The notes beneath the pieces are model-generated. The model did not search any database. It was not told where the DNA came from and was given only the letters and a program-made list of their open reading frames with translations. Made by a program: the position numbers and the translations under genes. A stretch of 64,000 nucleotides of DNA from Companilactobacillus ginsenosidimutans (lineage in GTDB: Bacteria > Bacillota > Bacilli > Lactobacillales > Lactobacillaceae), in contig NZ_CP012034.1 of assembly GCF_001050475.1 (NCBI RefSeq), positions 1,922,001 through 1,986,000 on the forward strand, written 5' to 3'. How positions within the stretch are numbered: the stretch's first letter is position 1; each line of letters begins with the position of its first letter. Shown here piece by piece: positions 36,407 through 45,947 of the stretch.

Positions 36407-37264
36407 ATGAAGACTGAAAAGAAGAACGGAATTTTTGACGCATCTTTTGAACAGAGTAGGAACTTAGTTACAGACAAGTTCATTAAGGATGAGGTATTAA
36501 AAAATTACCGTAAGCCTAATAGATTCAATAAAATGTTAGGGATGCTAACTATGCCATTGTTTTTCTTATTCTTAATGATTGCAATAGACGAAAATAGAAA
36601 GACGACGCATTTCTTTAATTTGACTTTTTCACAGAATGGTTTCCATTTATTAGTGAATTCAGGCCGTTATACTTTATTATTCTTGGTTGCAATTATTGTG
36701 ATTGGAACGATTATTCTGTGTTGGAGAATGAGAATATTTATGATGTTTTTTTATTTTATGCACGTTCTAAATTTTATTGTAGGAGGAATAGGACTAGTTG
36801 TAGAGTCATTTATGCTATACAACAAATTTAATATGGAATCTTTAATTCCAATTTTGTATGTATTGTTGATAACGATCTTTCTGGTTATTTTTGTATATAA
36901 TCGACATCAGAAAACTCGTCAAATTTTGTATAAATCTCAAGAATTTCATAGAATTGCGGATGATTTTACCAAACGTTTGGCACAATATTCAGGCCCAGTT
37001 ATTTTACTTATGATGGTAATCAAGTGGATTTTTTCGCTTTTTAATTCATCGGGTGATTTTATTTATCAAATTGAAAAATTAGGGGCTATAGTGTTACTGC
37101 CTGTCGGTGGTGGTCTTAGTGCTTACTTTGGATTTTCATACGGTTTTTATAATATGTTTTTATCGTATTATTATCTGAACAAGTATAGAAAAGAGTATGA
37201 TTTGGAATCTTATTTGGAAGATAAAAGTGATTCTGAATCCGAATCGAAAACGGAGACTGATTAG
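36407..37264 (+). CDS. Membrane protein, tandem paralogue 2
   Basis: A 285-residue paralogue of the product of 35454-36302. The N-terminal block EKKNGIFDASFEQSRNLVTD and the C-terminal YNMFLSYYYLNKYRKEYDLE are nearly identical between the two; the middle helices have diverged. ATG follows TTGGGGATTGAATT. Likely a pair with related but separate roles. Function unknown. Confidence 0.7.
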   Translation: MKTEKKNGIFDASFEQSRNLVTDKFIKDEVLKNYRKPNRFNKMLGMLTMPLFFLFLMIAIDENRKTTHFFNLTFSQNGFHLLVNSGRYTLLFLVAIIVIGTIILCWRMRIFMMFFYFMHVLNFIVGGIGLVVESFMLYNKFNMESLIPILYVLLITIFLVIFVYNRHQKTRQILYKSQEFHRIADDFTKRLAQYSGPVILLMMVIKWIFSLFNSSGDFIYQIEKLGAIVLLPVGGGLSAYFGFSYGFYNMFLSYYYLNKYRKEYDLESYLEDKSDSESESKTETD

Positions 37265-37453
37265 TCAGGGCTATTCGACTTCATCTCCCATTTTGCGATA
37301 TATGTCCCATGAATTAAATAATATATTAGAAGTTGAACTACATTTATGTGTATATATTTTAGTAATGGACTTTCAACAAATAATTCTATACACGATTATT
37401 TCTACGTGATATCGTTAAACTTGTCTTTAAATTAGGGGGAGGACAAGTTTTAT

Positions 37454-38302
37454 ATGAAAAAAATAATTTGGTTCGTTGGATTAGTAGTTCTATTGGTACT
37501 TTCAGGGTGTAGTGCTGATAATTCTAATTCCAGCAACAACAGTTCAAACAAAAGCACGACAACAAAATCAGCTTCAACTAAGTATTATCAAAACTTGAGT
37601 AAAGCTGATAAAAAGAATGTTAAATTTACATTCAAACAAGCTCAAGATGAGACTTCGGATAATATTGCTGATCCTGTATTTATCGTTTCTATGACGGTTA
37701 ACAATAAGACAGATAAATCTATCAAGTTTGATTTGAGTAAATTTATTGTTTATGCTGACGAGACTCACAAAACTACATCAGCAAAGAGTGGTACATTAAC
37801 TTTGAAACCTGGTCGGAAGAAAGAAGTAAATCAACTCTTTGAAGGCGTCGGTGAACAATCATTAGTCGGTGGTGGAAGCTACTTTATCTACTTGAATTTG
37901 GATAATAAATTGGCTGATACATCGAAGGTTCAAGGAGTGGGTAGTAGCTCAAAATCCACTTCAAATAAATCTGATAAAACAAGTTCAGATGATTCAGCAA
38001 CAAATAAGAGTTCGTCGAGTGATTCAGATGATTCAAGTGATTATGAATCTGATGGAGTTACTCCCAAACTAGGTGTTTATTCCGCAGATGATAATGCGAC
38101 AGTACATTCTTCATCACAGGCAGCACAACTTACGTCACAAACATTTGGAGTTTCACTTTCTAATTTAGAGCCTGGTCGTGCAAATATGGGTTGGGTTGTA
38201 GACGATGCAACAACTTATACGAGATACGGCGTTACTTATGCAGGCCAGACAAGTATCATAATTGATCATGATGAAGATGAGTTTGAAGATGCAACTCAAT
38301 AG
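37454..38302 (+). CDS. Lipoprotein, family member 1 (N-terminal domain only)
   Basis: A 282-residue lipoprotein with lipobox VLSGCS, cysteine near residue 19, Ser/Asn/Lys-rich tether, then a beta-sandwich-like domain (YYQNLSKADKKNVKFTF to FIYLNLDNKL), DUF4352-like. The same domain is in 44881-45747 and 46545-47381. A low-complexity Ser/Asp region and a 75-residue C-terminal part follow, different from the other members. Strong AGGGGGAGG before the ATG. Surface exposed; function unknown. Confidence 0.8.
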   Translation: MKKIIWFVGLVVLLVLSGCSADNSNSSNNSSNKSTTTKSASTKYYQNLSKADKKNVKFTFKQAQDETSDNIADPVFIVSMTVNNKTDKSIKFDLSKFIVYADETHKTTSAKSGTLTLKPGRKKEVNQLFEGVGEQSLVGGGSYFIYLNLDNKLADTSKVQGVGSSSKSTSNKSDKTSSDDSATNKSSSSDSDDSSDYESDGVTPKLGVYSADDNATVHSSSQAAQLTSQTFGVSLSNLEPGRANMGWVVDDATTYTRYGVTYAGQTSIIIDHDEDEFEDATQ

Positions 38303-38349
38303 ATAGTTAATTAATACTTGAAAGTATATATTATGTTTGCTTTTAATCA

Positions 38350-38396
38350 AAAATAGCTTCAAAACCAACAAATCAAGGTGGTTTTGAAGCTATTTT
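38350..38396. terminator. Bidirectional terminator
   Basis: AAAATAGCTTCAAAACCA pairs over 18 bases with TGGTTTTGAAGCTATTTT. Shared by the lipoprotein gene and mazF. Confidence 0.92.
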
Positions 38397-38398
38397 CC

Positions 38399-38773
38399 TT
38401 ATAAATTATCAATCAATGAATTGAAATTTAACCCATTTGAGACTGACTCAGCGGTTTTCATAAAGTCTAAAGGATTACTCTTTTCAATGAACTCTATGTT
38501 TCGTTCAGTCGATAAAAAATCCATGGTTCTATATTGGATTGTATTTATTTGACCGTATAATTTCTTTGCATGTAAAGATTGATAAAGTGAATTTTCTCGG
38601 ATCTTACTTGTTATTGGACAAATTACTATGTAACCGGTTTTTGCATTGAATTCAGTTGAACTAATTACAAGCCCCGGACGTCGTTTTCTTATTTCGCGGC
38701 CAACGGACGGATCAAAATTTATATAAACTAGATCTCCTTGTTGCGGTATATATCCTTTGAAATTATACGCCAC
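38399..38773 (-). CDS. MazF/PemK-type toxin
   Basis: A 124-residue protein of the MazF/PemK endoribonuclease family: PQQGDLVYINFDPSVGREIR and RRPGLVIS at the N-terminus are the conserved core, followed by VICPITSKIR. Members cleave mRNA at short motifs and arrest growth. It follows the MazE-like antitoxin gene with a 2-bp gap, forming a type II toxin-antitoxin operon on the minus strand. Confidence 0.9.
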   Translation of the reverse strand: MAYNFKGYIPQQGDLVYINFDPSVGREIRKRRPGLVISSTEFNAKTGYIVICPITSKIRENSLYQSLHAKKLYGQINTIQYRTMDFLSTERNIEFIEKSNPLDFMKTAESVSNGLNFNSLIDNL

Positions 38774-38775
38774 AG

Positions 38776-38997
38776 TCAGATATCCTCCCGAATTGTACGT
38801 GTTCCTGCCACATAATCTTTATCGGGTCGTAAATCTTGGAATTCAGGCTTATTACTTTTGAATATATTCTCGGATTTTGGAGTGAAAATTAAGCTGCCAT
38901 CATCCTGCTTCATTGCAATATATTCTATTCCCTCAGGAATATTAAACTTAGACGGTATACTAATTACTAGTGCATTTCCTTGCTTTCTAGTTTTCAT
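38776..38997 (-). CDS. MazE-like antitoxin
   Basis: A 73-residue AbrB-fold antitoxin: TRKQGNALVISIPSKFNIPE, then an acidic tail (QDLRPDKDYVAGTRTI) for binding MazF. ATG at 38997 has AAGGAGATGG upstream; the longer frame to 39051 lacks a good site. It probably represses its own promoter in the 39000-39070 region. Confidence 0.85.
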   Translation of the reverse strand: MKTRKQGNALVISIPSKFNIPEGIEYIAMKQDDGSLIFTPKSENIFKSNKPEFQDLRPDKDYVAGTRTIREDI

Positions 38998-39070
38998 GAT
39001 ATTCCATCTCCTTGTGTAAATATGGTAACACCATGTAATTACTTTTTCCATTAAAATATCCTCCTAAAAT

Positions 39071-39103
39071 AAAAAATCTGCGTAGTCATTCGACTACACA
39101 GAT
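39071..39103 (-). terminator. Terminator of 39172-39660 (minus strand)
   Basis: ATCTGCGTAGTC and GACTACACAGAT (39076-39087, 39092-39103) with an A-run at 39071-39076 as the minus-strand T-run. Confidence 0.8.
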
Positions 39104-39171
39104 AAATTACGTTAATTTTTATCAGAATTTTCAATGGCATATCTATTTTCTTTGTAGCATTTCTCAAAAAA

Positions 39172-39660
39172 TTATTTAACGAAAAGTTTGATTACTTCAT
39201 ACAAGAAGAATGCGACTGAGATTGCTAATAGGACGTATCTCATGTTCTTTTGGATGTCGACATACTTCCAATTTAACCAGCCTAGTAGGCCGTATACTGC
39301 GGAGAAAATTACTATTTTGACTACTGTTGTTGGTAGGTTTGATGTGGCGATGGATACTATTACTGTCAGTAACGCGGAAAATACCATTGTCATTGATACG
39401 TTGAGTAGGACTGTGCCTTGTTGTGAGAAATCGCTTTTTATTGTTGGTAGCCAGTAGATCACGTAGGTTACGATGTAAGAAATGATTAGTGGTTTGATTG
39501 CGATTGAAAAGATGCGGGCCCATCCTAAAATTTGAACTACACCTGATACTGACGCTATTGTTGAGATGATTCCTAGTACGTAAACAATCATGAATGATAG
39601 TGCTACATAACTGAATACGGTAACTTTGTTGTTGCTATTTTTATCTAAAAATGAACGCAT
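39172..39660 (-). CDS. Yip1-like small membrane protein
   Basis: A 162-residue protein with five predicted helices and almost no loops. It begins MRSFLDKNSNNKVTVFSYVA and ends YEVIKLFVK. ATG at 39660 has TTGGGGGATATATTT upstream; the upstream frame to 39753 has no start signal. The layout resembles the Yip1/YIF family but I cannot confirm it. Own terminator at 39071-39103. Confidence 0.6.
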   Translation of the reverse strand: MRSFLDKNSNNKVTVFSYVALSFMIVYVLGIISTIASVSGVVQILGWARIFSIAIKPLIISYIVTYVIYWLPTIKSDFSQQGTVLLNVSMTMVFSALLTVIVSIATSNLPTTVVKIVIFSAVYGLLGWLNWKYVDIQKNMRYVLLAISVAFFLYEVIKLFVK

Positions 39661-39735
39661 AAATATATCCCCCAATGTTTTTTCAACATGAAAGTAATTA
39701 TATAGGAGTTGCGATAGGTCGTCCACTAAGGTAAA

Positions 39736-39766
39736 TAAAAACTGTGCAGCCAAGTGACTACACAGT
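39736..39766 (-). terminator. Terminator of the AAT permease paralogue (minus strand)
   Basis: ACTGTGCAG and CTACACAGT form a stem with one mismatch, and T's follow on the minus strand. Five bases from the permease stop. Confidence 0.7.
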
Positions 39767-39770
39767 GGGA

Positions 39771-41186
39771 TTAATCTTCATTCAAATCTGACACTACATT
39801 ACTACTTTCACTGTCAATATTTTTTGAAGGACGGTTGTTGAAGAAGTAAATTATTGTCATTACGATTAGGAATACGACGCCGACTAGCAAGCTAACTGTT
39901 GTTTCTGGATTGAGGAACATGAACACTAGGATAACTAGTAGGGCGGCGATGGATAGATAATTACTGATGGGGAACCATGGCATTTTGAAGGGATGGTCGG
40001 CCATTTTATCTTTGTTGATGCGGCGGAATTTGAGCTCACTGAACAATATTACGAACCAGGGCACCATTCCGGGCAAGACGCTGGAACTGTAGACGATGAC
40101 GAAAACGTCGCCTGAGGTGTGCAATAAGACGGGTAGTGAGTAGTTTAAAATTAGTCCGAGTAGGATTCCGATTGAAATGGTTAGAACGGGAACTACTGGT
40201 ACGCCATTTCTCGATAGTTTGACGAATGACTTTGGCAAATGGTGTTCGAGACCAAGTGTGTATAACATACGACTTGAACTGAAAATACCGGAGTTACATC
40301 CGGACATTGCAGCCGTTAGCATAACGAAATTAATGATCATTGCGGCGGCAGTGATACCAACCTTAGCGAACGTTTCAACGAAGGGACTGCCCATCGTACC
40401 AAGCTTGTTCCAAGGGTAAATTGAAACAATAACGAAAATTGCTCCTATGTAAAAAATTAGAATTCTACCAACGATTGAACGTATGGCGCGGACAATATTT
40501 CTTTGCGGATCTTCAGCTTCACCGGCGGTAATACCGATTACTTCGATTCCTTGATAGGACGCGACGACTATCGATAGCGCAAAGATAAACCCTTTCACAC
40601 CACCTGTGAAGAAGCCTCCGTTTGTCCAAAGGTTACTAATACCGATTGGATGTCCGTGATTCCCGACACCGAAGATGATTACTAATAATCCAAATATGAT
40701 CATCATGATAATTGTGACAACTTTGATAAGCGCAAACCAAAATTCTAACTCCCCGTAGGCTTTTACAGAGGTTAAATTGGCGATACAAAGAGTTACGACA
40801 ACGACGACTCCGGCAATCCATTCTGGCATGTTTGGCCACCAGAAATGCAAGTAAGTTCCGACGGCGATAACTTCACTGATACCAACGACTAGGTACTGGA
40901 AAACGTTACTCCAAGCTGTCAAATAACCGACGACTGGATGAATATATTCTCGTCCATATTTGGCGAACGATCCAGTGGATGGATCGACGTAAAGCATTTC
41001 CCCCAAGGCACGCATAACCATGTACAAAATTAGTCCAGCTAGACCATATGCAAGTAGTACTGATGGGCCTGTCCACTTAATAGTTGATGCTGATCCCATG
41101 AATAGTCCAACCCCGATTGTTCCACCAAGCGCAATCATCTGCATTTGGCGAGAAGATAAACTTCTTCTCAATGTTTCCTTAGCCAT
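39771..41186 (-). CDS. AAT-type amino acid permease, paralogue
   Basis: A 471-residue, 12-helix transporter, about 75-80% similar to the product of 22903-24285. It has LSSRQMQMIALGGTIGVGLF and YQGIEVIGITAGEAEDP. ATG at 41186 follows GAGGGGAATTTTTTTT; the earlier in-frame start at 41213 lies inside the operator. It shares the 19-bp dyad TGTTCA-N7-TGAACA with its paralogue, so both are probably controlled by one regulator. Confidence 0.88.
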   Translation of the reverse strand: MAKETLRRSLSSRQMQMIALGGTIGVGLFMGSASTIKWTGPSVLLAYGLAGLILYMVMRALGEMLYVDPSTGSFAKYGREYIHPVVGYLTAWSNVFQYLVVGISEVIAVGTYLHFWWPNMPEWIAGVVVVVTLCIANLTSVKAYGELEFWFALIKVVTIIMMIIFGLLVIIFGVGNHGHPIGISNLWTNGGFFTGGVKGFIFALSIVVASYQGIEVIGITAGEAEDPQRNIVRAIRSIVGRILIFYIGAIFVIVSIYPWNKLGTMGSPFVETFAKVGITAAAMIINFVMLTAAMSGCNSGIFSSSRMLYTLGLEHHLPKSFVKLSRNGVPVVPVLTISIGILLGLILNYSLPVLLHTSGDVFVIVYSSSVLPGMVPWFVILFSELKFRRINKDKMADHPFKMPWFPISNYLSIAALLVILVFMFLNPETTVSLLVGVVFLIVMTIIYFFNNRPSKNIDSESSNVVSDLNED

Positions 41187-41206
41187 AAAAAAAATTCCCC
41201 TCGATA

Positions 41207-41225
41207 TGTTCACGAATCGTGAACA
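41207..41225. promoter_or_regulatory. 19-bp palindromic operator
   Basis: TGTTCACGA-A-TCGTGAACA: two perfect 9-bp arms. It lies 21 bp before the permease ATG. Confidence 0.7.
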
Positions 41226-41439
41226 CTTGTTTAATAACTGTGTTCTATATTACACTTCTGAGAAAACAATTCAAACTAGAATGATATGAAAAATTAATAA
41301 TTTATATTGGATGACTGGTATAAAAGGATAAATATAGTTATTAAAATGAATTTGTTGTGACGTGTGGATTCCTGTTAGGGGTTTTTGAATGTGTTTATGC
41401 TAGTAATCCAGGTATTAATTCATTTGTTAAAAATATTAG

Positions 41440-41458
41440 TGTTCACAACTTATGAACA
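41440..41458. promoter_or_regulatory. Second copy of the 19-bp dyad
   Basis: TGTTCA-CAACTTA-TGAACA, 131 bp upstream of the lipoprotein gene at 41589. It may bind the same regulator as 24315-24333 and 41207-41225. No gene lies in 41226-41588. Confidence 0.6.
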
Positions 41459-41588
41459 AGGGGATTATTTTGTTTCTCATTTATATTTTTAGAAATAAAA
41501 TGCTAATTTCTTATACTGTTTTTGCTATATAATCGTTTGAATTCACATGATATATTTAGGTCTACCAATAGGAAAGGACCAATTTATT

Positions 41589-42152
41589 ATGAGATTGATC
41601 AAACAATTAAGTTTAGGTGTCTTAGCTATTCTTGCTGTATTTGCTGTGGCTGCATGTGGCAATAATCACAGCGACAAAAAGGCAAGTGACTCTGAACCAA
41701 AAGAACAAGTAAAGCACAAAGATACTAAGAAGAAGGCCACGACTAAAAAGAAGAAGTCTTCTAATAAAGGTTTGATTGAGACAGATGAGAAAAAGAAACC
41801 TCAAACTCAAACTGGGGCTAACAACAACGCTGCAACTCAACAACCAACCCAGTCAAATAACAACGGACAAACTCCGGCTCCAATTGATCGAATCGTGAAT
41901 ACTCCAGATGATGCGGTATCACTATTTGTCCATTCTTTTGGAATGTCTGATGGTGGAAGTGCATATTCTGCACAACCAACTAAGGGTGGGTTTATAATAA
42001 CTCCGAAGGAGTCTGCATACGGTCATAGTCAAACATTTATTAGCTATGACGGTAATGCATACAGTTTAGAAGGTAAGCTACTTCGGACTTTTGACGAAAT
42101 GGCAGCGCCGAATGACAAGAATCGTCCCGAGTCAGGTTGGCACGGGTACTAA
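41589..42152 (+). CDS. Lipoprotein, family member 2 (C-terminal domain only)
   Basis: A 187-residue lipoprotein with lipobox FAVAACG, a long Lys/Asp/Gln/Asn-rich linker, and a C-terminal domain of about 65 residues (DDAVSLFVHSFGMSDGG, ..FISYDGNAY..GKLLRTFDEMAAP) that is shared with 44881-45747 and 46545-47381. ATG at 41589 follows AAAGGACC. Surface exposed, function unknown. Confidence 0.8.
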   Translation: MRLIKQLSLGVLAILAVFAVAACGNNHSDKKASDSEPKEQVKHKDTKKKATTKKKKSSNKGLIETDEKKKPQTQTGANNNAATQQPTQSNNNGQTPAPIDRIVNTPDDAVSLFVHSFGMSDGGSAYSAQPTKGGFIITPKESAYGHSQTFISYDGNAYSLEGKLLRTFDEMAAPNDKNRPESGWHGY

Positions 42153-42263
42153 AAAGATGCATATTATCTAACTTTTATAGTTCAGAGCATTGTTATGAAT
42201 ACTTCTACCTGCTATTATGTGTAGTACTCAAATGAGGGGTAACAAATTTTTGAACGAAAAAAG

Positions 42264-42623
42264 ATGGATGCAATGATATTATTTTTACTGTTCTTCACAA
42301 TGATTATTGCAGTCGGGGTTTTCTACCATGAAAAGAGTCTGGAATTCCAATCAGAGATGGTTAGAATTGTTAAAGACAACGAGAATAAGATCGACAGCGA
42401 CTTATTGTTGAAAGACAAGCAACGGAAAATCAAGGATATCGACCTAAATTACGATACGATAATGCATAATTCCATGGGAACGATAGACTTCAAAGGCTTC
42501 GTAAATGGCGAGACTTATCTAAGCTTCCAGGGGGACTTGTCGCTGACTGATGGTGAGATTAATGCGTTGACAGAATCATCCGATGACCTGTTCGATTTTC
42601 TGACGGCAGATAATCTAGAATAA
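42264..42623 (+). CDS. Small membrane-anchored protein, unknown
   Basis: A 119-residue protein with one N-terminal helix (MILFLLFFTMIIAVGVFYHE) and an acidic soluble part rich in Asp and Lys (KIDSDLLLKDKQRKIKDIDL). The ribosome site is weak. I do not recognise a family. It is between two lipoprotein-rich stretches and may belong with them. Confidence 0.55.
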   Translation: MDAMILFLLFFTMIIAVGVFYHEKSLEFQSEMVRIVKDNENKIDSDLLLKDKQRKIKDIDLNYDTIMHNSMGTIDFKGFVNGETYLSFQGDLSLTDGEINALTESSDDLFDFLTADNLE

Positions 42624-42628
42624 TAAAT

Positions 42629-42675
42629 AAAGGGTTCCTGATCGTGATTTCGTATCATGATCAGGAACCCTTTTT
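42629..42675. terminator. Bidirectional terminator
   Basis: AAAGGGTTCCTGATC pairs over 15 bp with GATCAGGAACCCTTT. Confidence 0.93.
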
Positions 42676-42681
42676 ATGTTT

Positions 42682-43527
42682 TTAAATCGTATCTAGTGGA
42701 GTTTCTTCAGTAGGTTTAGGATAAATTTTATCCAGCAATTCTAGTTCATCTGGAGTGAATTCGATATCAGCAGCATGCAAGTTCATTGCAAAGTGGTCAA
42801 CTGAACTAGTCTTAGGAATACTCAAGACATTATTATTTCTAATTACCCAGGCGAGTAATAGTTCAAAGATTGAAATATGCTTTTGAGCTGCAACTTCTCC
42901 TACCTCATCTTTTAAATTAAGGTATTCATTACCGTCTGATCCAAATGGAGAATAACCCATGAAGTCGATATTGTGCTTCTTTTGATAAGGAAGGATTGAG
43001 TATTCAACACCACGACTAGTCAAATTGTACAAGTCCTGGTTAACCTGGCAATTTTCACCATCAGGTACACTAGCAAGTTCTTCCAAGTCAGAAGTTGAAA
43101 AGTTCGAGACTCCCCAGCTCTTGATCAAACCTTCTTTTTTAACAGCTTCAAGTCCCTGGACAGTTTCTGCCAACGGAGTATCGCCACGCCAGTGTAATAG
43201 GTAGACATCCAGATAGTCAGTATTTAGACGTTTCAAACTTTTTTCCAAACTATCTTTGATTAGTTTAGGAGTCGCGTGATAAGGATAAAACTTGGAAATC
43301 AGTTGGAAACTGTCACGGTCAAAATTCTTGATAGCTCGACCAACTACTGTTTCAGCTTTTCCTTCACCATACATTTCGGCTGTATCAATGACGTTGATGC
43401 CATTTTGCAAGCCGTATTTCAAAATTTCGACTTCTTTTTGAGTTCTCAATAAGTCGCCTTCACCGACACGCCAAGTACCCATACCGATAATTGAACTTTT
43501 CCGGTGATTAAATGTGATTTCTTTCAA
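42682..43527 (-). CDS. Aldo/keto reductase
   Basis: A 281-residue NADPH-dependent oxidoreductase of the AKR family. The tetrad is visible as D in NVIDTAEMYGEGKAE (Asp and Tyr), the Lys in LISKFYPYH, and His in LLHWRGDTP. IPKTSS binds the cofactor. The start is TTG at 43527, with GGAGGTAGGATT 7 bases upstream. It is divergent from glycerate kinase; substrate unknown. Confidence 0.88.
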   Translation of the reverse strand: MKEITFNHRKSSIIGMGTWRVGEGDLLRTQKEVEILKYGLQNGINVIDTAEMYGEGKAETVVGRAIKNFDRDSFQLISKFYPYHATPKLIKDSLEKSLKRLNTDYLDVYLLHWRGDTPLAETVQGLEAVKKEGLIKSWGVSNFSTSDLEELASVPDGENCQVNQDLYNLTSRGVEYSILPYQKKHNIDFMGYSPFGSDGNEYLNLKDEVGEVAAQKHISIFELLLAWVIRNNNVLSIPKTSSVDHFAMNLHAADIEFTPDELELLDKIYPKPTEETPLDTI

Positions 43528-43648
43528 AATCCTACCTCCAAATGTAAGCGTTATTTAAAAAGTATCACGAAATTTATATTTTTCCAAATAAATTCGACCA
43601 ATTTCGACTAAAATAAAGACATTAAGAGGATATTTTTGAGGTGAAGAT

Positions 43649-44782
43649 ATGAAGATTGTTTTAGCACCAGATTCATATAAAAATTCATTGACAGCTAAGG
43701 AAGTCGCACTTTCCATGCAACGGGGCCTAGAGAAAGCAATTCCCGATGCCAACTATATCCAGATTCCTATGGCAGATGGTGGAGAAGGAACAGTCCAGTC
43801 GCTTGTCGATGCCAAAGACGGAGAAATACTTTCTGAAAAAGTTATTGATCCACTGGGAAATCTTGTTACGGCGCATTATGGAATGATTGATAATGGGCAA
43901 GTTGCCGTTATCGAAATGGCCGAAGCTAGTGGTATTCAATATATAGATGATCAAACTGGGAATCCTTATGTGGCAACCACTTATGGTACTGGTCAGTTGA
44001 TTAACGCTGCTGTAAATAAAGGCGCAAAAACCATTATCATTGGACTCGGAGGTTCAGCTACTAATGACGGAGGAGCCGGTATGGCACAAGCCTTGGGGGC
44101 AAACCTACTCGACAAATCTGGTAAAGAATTAAGTTTTGGTGGAGCGGAATTAATTAATCTTGCTCGTATCGATATTAGTGACATGGATTCTGAATTAAAG
44201 GATGTAAAAATTGTCATTGCGTCGGACGTTACTAATCCATTGACGGGAAAAGACGGAGCATCATACGTTTTTGGACCTCAGAAGGGTGCCACTCCACGGA
44301 TGGTTAAGTCATTGGACAAGGCGTTGTCTCATTATGCGGATATTATCAAACGTGACTTGGACAAGGATTTGGAACATACTCCTGGAGCCGGTGCTGCTGG
44401 CGGACTGGGAGCAGGATTGCTGGCTTTTACCAATGCGAAATTGGAATCTGGTGTTGAAATTGTTTTGGAATACACTGATTTCAAAGAACGTGTTAAGGAC
44501 GCTGACGTTGTTTTTACTGGTGAAGGAAAAATTGACTTTCAAACTAAATTTGGCAAGACACCCATTGGTGTGGCGAAAGCTGTTAAAGAAGTTAACCCTG
44601 ATGCGACGGTAATTGCGGTAGCCGGCACGGTGGGAGAAAAAATTGAAGAGTTATATCCACTTGGAATCGATGCCATTTTCAGCTGCATGCCTGGTGTTGA
44701 AGATTTGTCGACTGCCATAAAAAATACTGATAAAAATATTCAACAAGTTATGTGGAATATTGGTAAATTAATTAAAGCGTAA
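43649..44782 (+). CDS. Glycerate kinase
   Basis: A 377-residue kinase of the GarK/GlxK family: MKIVLAPDSYKNSLTAKEVA, IQIPMADGGEGTVQSL and IGLGGSATNDGGAGMAQALG are the family landmarks. It phosphorylates glycerate to 2- or 3-phosphoglycerate for entry into glycolysis. ATG follows GAGGTGAAGAT. The divergent aldo/keto reductase may be functionally linked. Confidence 0.93.
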   Translation: MKIVLAPDSYKNSLTAKEVALSMQRGLEKAIPDANYIQIPMADGGEGTVQSLVDAKDGEILSEKVIDPLGNLVTAHYGMIDNGQVAVIEMAEASGIQYIDDQTGNPYVATTYGTGQLINAAVNKGAKTIIIGLGGSATNDGGAGMAQALGANLLDKSGKELSFGGAELINLARIDISDMDSELKDVKIVIASDVTNPLTGKDGASYVFGPQKGATPRMVKSLDKALSHYADIIKRDLDKDLEHTPGAGAAGGLGAGLLAFTNAKLESGVEIVLEYTDFKERVKDADVVFTGEGKIDFQTKFGKTPIGVAKAVKEVNPDATVIAVAGTVGEKIEELYPLGIDAIFSCMPGVEDLSTAIKNTDKNIQQVMWNIGKLIKA

Positions 44783-44880
44783 TTAGTACAATCCTGATGA
44801 GTTTGGTTGTAAAATGCACCTGTATAGATTATATGGGATCTTAGGCGCTTTCTTATGGAATACCTAAGGAGATTTTTACA

Positions 44881-45747
44881 ATGAAAAAAGGTGTAATTAT
44901 TGTCGGACTGCTCAGTGCGCTCGTTTTGAGTGGCTGCAGCAATGGGAATAGTTCTTCATCAAAGACTGCTAGCTCTTCGCAGACAAGTACTGTAAAGAGT
45001 GAGGCAACTGATTATGCAAAACTAAGTAAGGCTGCCAAGAAAGATATTAAGTTCTCATTCAAGGCTGACAAAGTTGGTTCGAAGTATGATATTTCGGCTA
45101 CCATTAAAAATGAATCAAAGAAGTCAGTTAAATTTAAGTTAGCTGATATTGAAATTTTTAACGCTGATAGCTCAAAGATTGATTCATCAAGGGATGGCAC
45201 CGTTGTAATCAAGGGTCACTCCTCATGCAAAGTAAAGAAATTATTCACTGGAATCTCAGCTGACGAATTAAATGAGTCAACTAACTACTTCATTTACAAG
45301 TCACCAGATAACAAGCTCAGCAAATTCAACTTTGCCATCGCAACTGGAACAGCAACGAAGCAAGCTAACGAGATGGAAACAAGTAACACATATAAGCCAA
45401 CAACCAACGCCACAGCACCTGATGCCGCAAATTCTTCGAATTCTAAGAATCCAGCAGCACCCGCAAAAATTTTGACAAGTGCTGAAATGGCACGTGCACT
45501 TTATGCACACTCAATGAATTATCCCGGTACCAGAGGCGATGAAGGTATTACAGTATCTGAAACAGCATATGGCTATAAAGTTACTGACGATATCCTAGGT
45601 CCTGACAAACCATTTTATACATACTTTAATTTCGCCGGTGATGAGCTAGATGCCAACGGAAATGTAATTGCCACATATGACCAATTAGCAAAACCAACCG
45701 CTAGTTTGCCACAGTTTGATCCATCAGGAGCGACTCCTCAAAATTAA
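44881..45747 (+). CDS. Lipoprotein, family member 3 (both domains)
   Basis: A 288-residue lipoprotein with lipobox VLSGCS, Ser/Thr tether, the N-terminal beta-sandwich domain (DYAKLSKAAKKDIKFSF to FIYKSPDNKLS), a linker, and the C-terminal module (AEMARALYAHSMNYPGT...FAGDELDANGNVIATYDQLA). Compared with members 1 and 4 the N-terminal domain is diverged. AAGGAGATTTTTACA precedes the ATG. Terminator follows directly. Confidence 0.82.
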   Translation: MKKGVIIVGLLSALVLSGCSNGNSSSSKTASSSQTSTVKSEATDYAKLSKAAKKDIKFSFKADKVGSKYDISATIKNESKKSVKFKLADIEIFNADSSKIDSSRDGTVVIKGHSSCKVKKLFTGISADELNESTNYFIYKSPDNKLSKFNFAIATGTATKQANEMETSNTYKPTTNATAPDAANSSNSKNPAAPAKILTSAEMARALYAHSMNYPGTRGDEGITVSETAYGYKVTDDILGPDKPFYTYFNFAGDELDANGNVIATYDQLAKPTASLPQFDPSGATPQN

Positions 45748-45762
45748 ATTATAGATAAGTAA

Positions 45763-45795
45763 AGACCTGATATTTTTCGATATCAGGTCTTTTTT
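45763..45795 (+). terminator. Terminator of lipoprotein 3
   Basis: AGACCTGATA and TATCAGGTCT with an 8-base loop, then five to six T. Confidence 0.9.
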
Positions 45796-45947
45796 GATGG
45801 GAATGGCTTTGTAACATAATATTTATATTTGAGTATTAACTTATGTGATAACATGAAACTCTACGTTAAATCTAGGGGGAGGAAACGTAATGGTAGTCCA
45901 GTATTTGGATGCCAATTATTAAGTCATATATATTTCTGGGGGAAAAA

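Noticed and set aside
41207..41225. GlnR/TnrA box (TGTNA-N7-TNACA)
   Set aside because: The dyad is 19 bp with TGTTCA arms; position 5 is C, not A, and spacing is different.
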